Below are positions 63,018-64,000 of a stretch of DNA of 64,000 bases, one piece after another (within the stretch, counting starts at the first letter, position 1; each line of letters opens with the position of its first letter). Both the position numbers and the translations under genes were made by a program. The DNA is from Avibacterium volantium_A (GTDB lineage Bacteria; Pseudomonadota; Gammaproteobacteria; Enterobacterales; Pasteurellaceae): the NCBI RefSeq assembly GCF_049366555.1, contig NZ_JBMMGT010000002.1:1-64000 (forward strand), read 5' to 3'. The notes beneath the pieces were generated by a model, which saw only the letters and a list, made by a program, of their open reading frames with translations, had not been told where the DNA came from and did not search any database.

Positions 63018-63029
63018 GGAGAAAAAGCA

Positions 63030-64000
63030 ATGTCAGAAGGTTTAGTACAGGCTGCATATATTGTAGCGGCATTACTTTTCATTATGAGCTTAGCAGGGCT
63101 TTCTAAACACGAAACTGCTAAAGCTGGTTGTTGGTATGGCATTGTGGGTATGACCATCGCCCTTATCGCAACCATTTTTGGCCCACAAACTTCAGGGCAA
63201 ATTTGGATCTTAATCGCAATGGCGATTGGCGCGGTGATTGGTATCCAACGTGCATTAAAAGTAGAAATGACCGAAATGCCAGAGCTTGTAGCAATTCTAC
63301 ATAGCTTTGTTGGTCTTGCTGCTGTGTTGGTAGGCTTTAACAGCTTTGGCTTACACGTTACCCCTGAATTTGTTGCACCAGAAGGTACAGCATTTATCAG
63401 TGAAGCCGCATTAGAAAATGCGAAAGCCGCCTTTGATGCAGAACAAGCAACCCTTGCCACAATCCACAATGTGGAAGTGTTCTTAGGGATCTTTATCGGT
63501 GCGGTAACCTTTACAGGATCTGTGGTCGCATTCGGTAAATTACGCGGTATTATTAATTCTAAAGCGCTAATGTTACCGCATCGCCATAAATTAAATTTAG
63601 CAGCGTTAGTGGTGTCTGCCTTATTAATGATTGCGTTTTTAAACTCACCAGAAAATATTTTCCCAGTGTTATTGATGACGGTCATCGCGCTTGCTTTCGG
63701 TTGGCACTTGGTTGCCTCAATCGGCGGGGCGGATATGCCAGTGGTGGTGTCAATGCTGAACTCTTATTCTGGTTGGGCAGCGGCAGCGGCAGGCTTTATG
63801 CTGAATAACGATCTCTTGATCGTAACAGGGGCATTGGTGGGATCATCAGGTGCAATCCTGTCTTACATTATGTGTAAAGCGATGAACCGTTCATTTATCA
63901 GCGTTATCGCGGGTGGCTTTGGTAATGATGTAGTGGCAAGTAGCGATGAAGAGCAAGGTGAGTACCGCGAAACGACTGCCGAAGAAGTGGCAGAAATGCT
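63030..64000 (+). CDS. pntB: NAD(P) transhydrogenase subunit beta (partial, cut by window end)
   Basis: Starts at ATG 63030 with AAGGAG nine bases upstream and stays open to the last base (323 codons). MSEGLVQAAYIVAALLFIMSLAGLSKHETAKAG is the standard PntB opening. About nine membrane segments precede the NADP domain. Conserved VEVFLGIFIGAVTFTGSVVAFGKL and GGADMPVVVSMLNSYSGWAAAAAGFML are present. The loop before VEVFLG is longer than in E. coli, an Ala/Glu-rich stretch of about 25 residues. The C-terminal NADPH-binding domain is outside the window. Confidence 0.97.
   Translation, partial: MSEGLVQAAYIVAALLFIMSLAGLSKHETAKAGCWYGIVGMTIALIATIFGPQTSGQIWILIAMAIGAVIGIQRALKVEMTEMPELVAILHSFVGLAAVLVGFNSFGLHVTPEFVAPEGTAFISEAALENAKAAFDAEQATLATIHNVEVFLGIFIGAVTFTGSVVAFGKLRGIINSKALMLPHRHKLNLAALVVSALLMIAFLNSPENIFPVLLMTVIALAFGWHLVASIGGADMPVVVSMLNSYSGWAAAAAGFMLNNDLLIVTGALVGSSGAILSYIMCKAMNRSFISVIAGGFGNDVVASSDEEQGEYRETTAEEVAEM

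Noticed and set aside
63014..63685. Minus-strand open frame of 223 codons opposite pntB
   Set aside because: It lies antisense to unmistakable PntB coding sequence and has low-complexity composition.

Overview
This window is a chromosomal segment of a Pasteurellaceae bacterium. The strongest sign is the 9-mer AAGTGCGGT (or its complement ACCGCACTT), the Haemophilus influenzae-type DNA uptake signal sequence (USS), which I found about 45 times by eye across 64 kb, in genes and in intergenic hairpins. Gene content and order agree: tsaE-amiB-mutL-miaA-hfq-hflX, dsbC-recJ-(DsbA-like)-mtn, and a short TyrR. I cannot name the species. No tRNA, rRNA, CRISPR array, insertion sequence or prophage was seen.

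Layout. 0-7.5 kb: lysS, a class II Fic protein and prfB (with its programmed +1 frameshift) on the minus strand; dsbC, recJ, a DsbA-like thiol oxidoreductase and mtn on plus. 7.5-13 kb: hexose-phosphate uptake, uhpT followed by uhpA-uhpB-uhpC, with a perfect CRP site ahead of uhpT; then a PhnA/YjdM protein. 13-29 kb: ytfJ, then a complete maltose regulon in one block: malQ-malP | malT | malG-malF-malE | malK-lamB-malM, with MalT boxes and two CRP sites between malE and malK. 29-41 kb: a DUF2254 membrane protein, a Slam/surface-lipoprotein pair, and a hydroxamate siderophore system (fhuCDB, a DUF4198 protein, a FhuA-like receptor) behind a Fur-box promoter; then tyrR. 40.7-48 kb: the RNA/cell-wall cluster hflX-hfq-miaA-mutL-amiB-tsaE and a HicAB toxin-antitoxin pair. 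48-52 kb: sucrose-6-phosphate hydrolase, fructokinase and tyrS. 52-56.5 kb: a Tat-exported sulfatase with a CRP site, a GNAT acetyltransferase, an alpha/beta hydrolase and sfsA. 56.5-61.2 kb: a second siderophore system (DUF2470-SIP ferric reductase, TonB receptor, RhtX/FptX-like permease). 61.4-64 kb: pntA and a pntB cut by the window end.

Two regulatory themes link these modules. CRP sites precede uhpT, malE/malK and the sulfatase, placing them under carbon control. Fur boxes sit in three well-formed sigma70 promoters: fhuC, the SIP operon, and a third in the 3' intergenic region of sfsA that drives no protein gene. That third promoter is followed about 65-70 nt later by a rho-independent terminator with a C-rich loop, which predicts a roughly 70-nt Fur-repressed small RNA, functionally like RyhB or HrrF. 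This is the most interesting item in the window.

Several start codons were moved from the longest open frame to the start supported by a ribosome-binding site, the operon junction or family alignment from memory (prfB, uhpA, uhpB, ytfJ, malQ, malT, malF, malE, lamB, malM, the lipoprotein, the DUF4198 gene, fhuB, miaA, sacA, sfsA and both 57-61 kb siderophore genes).
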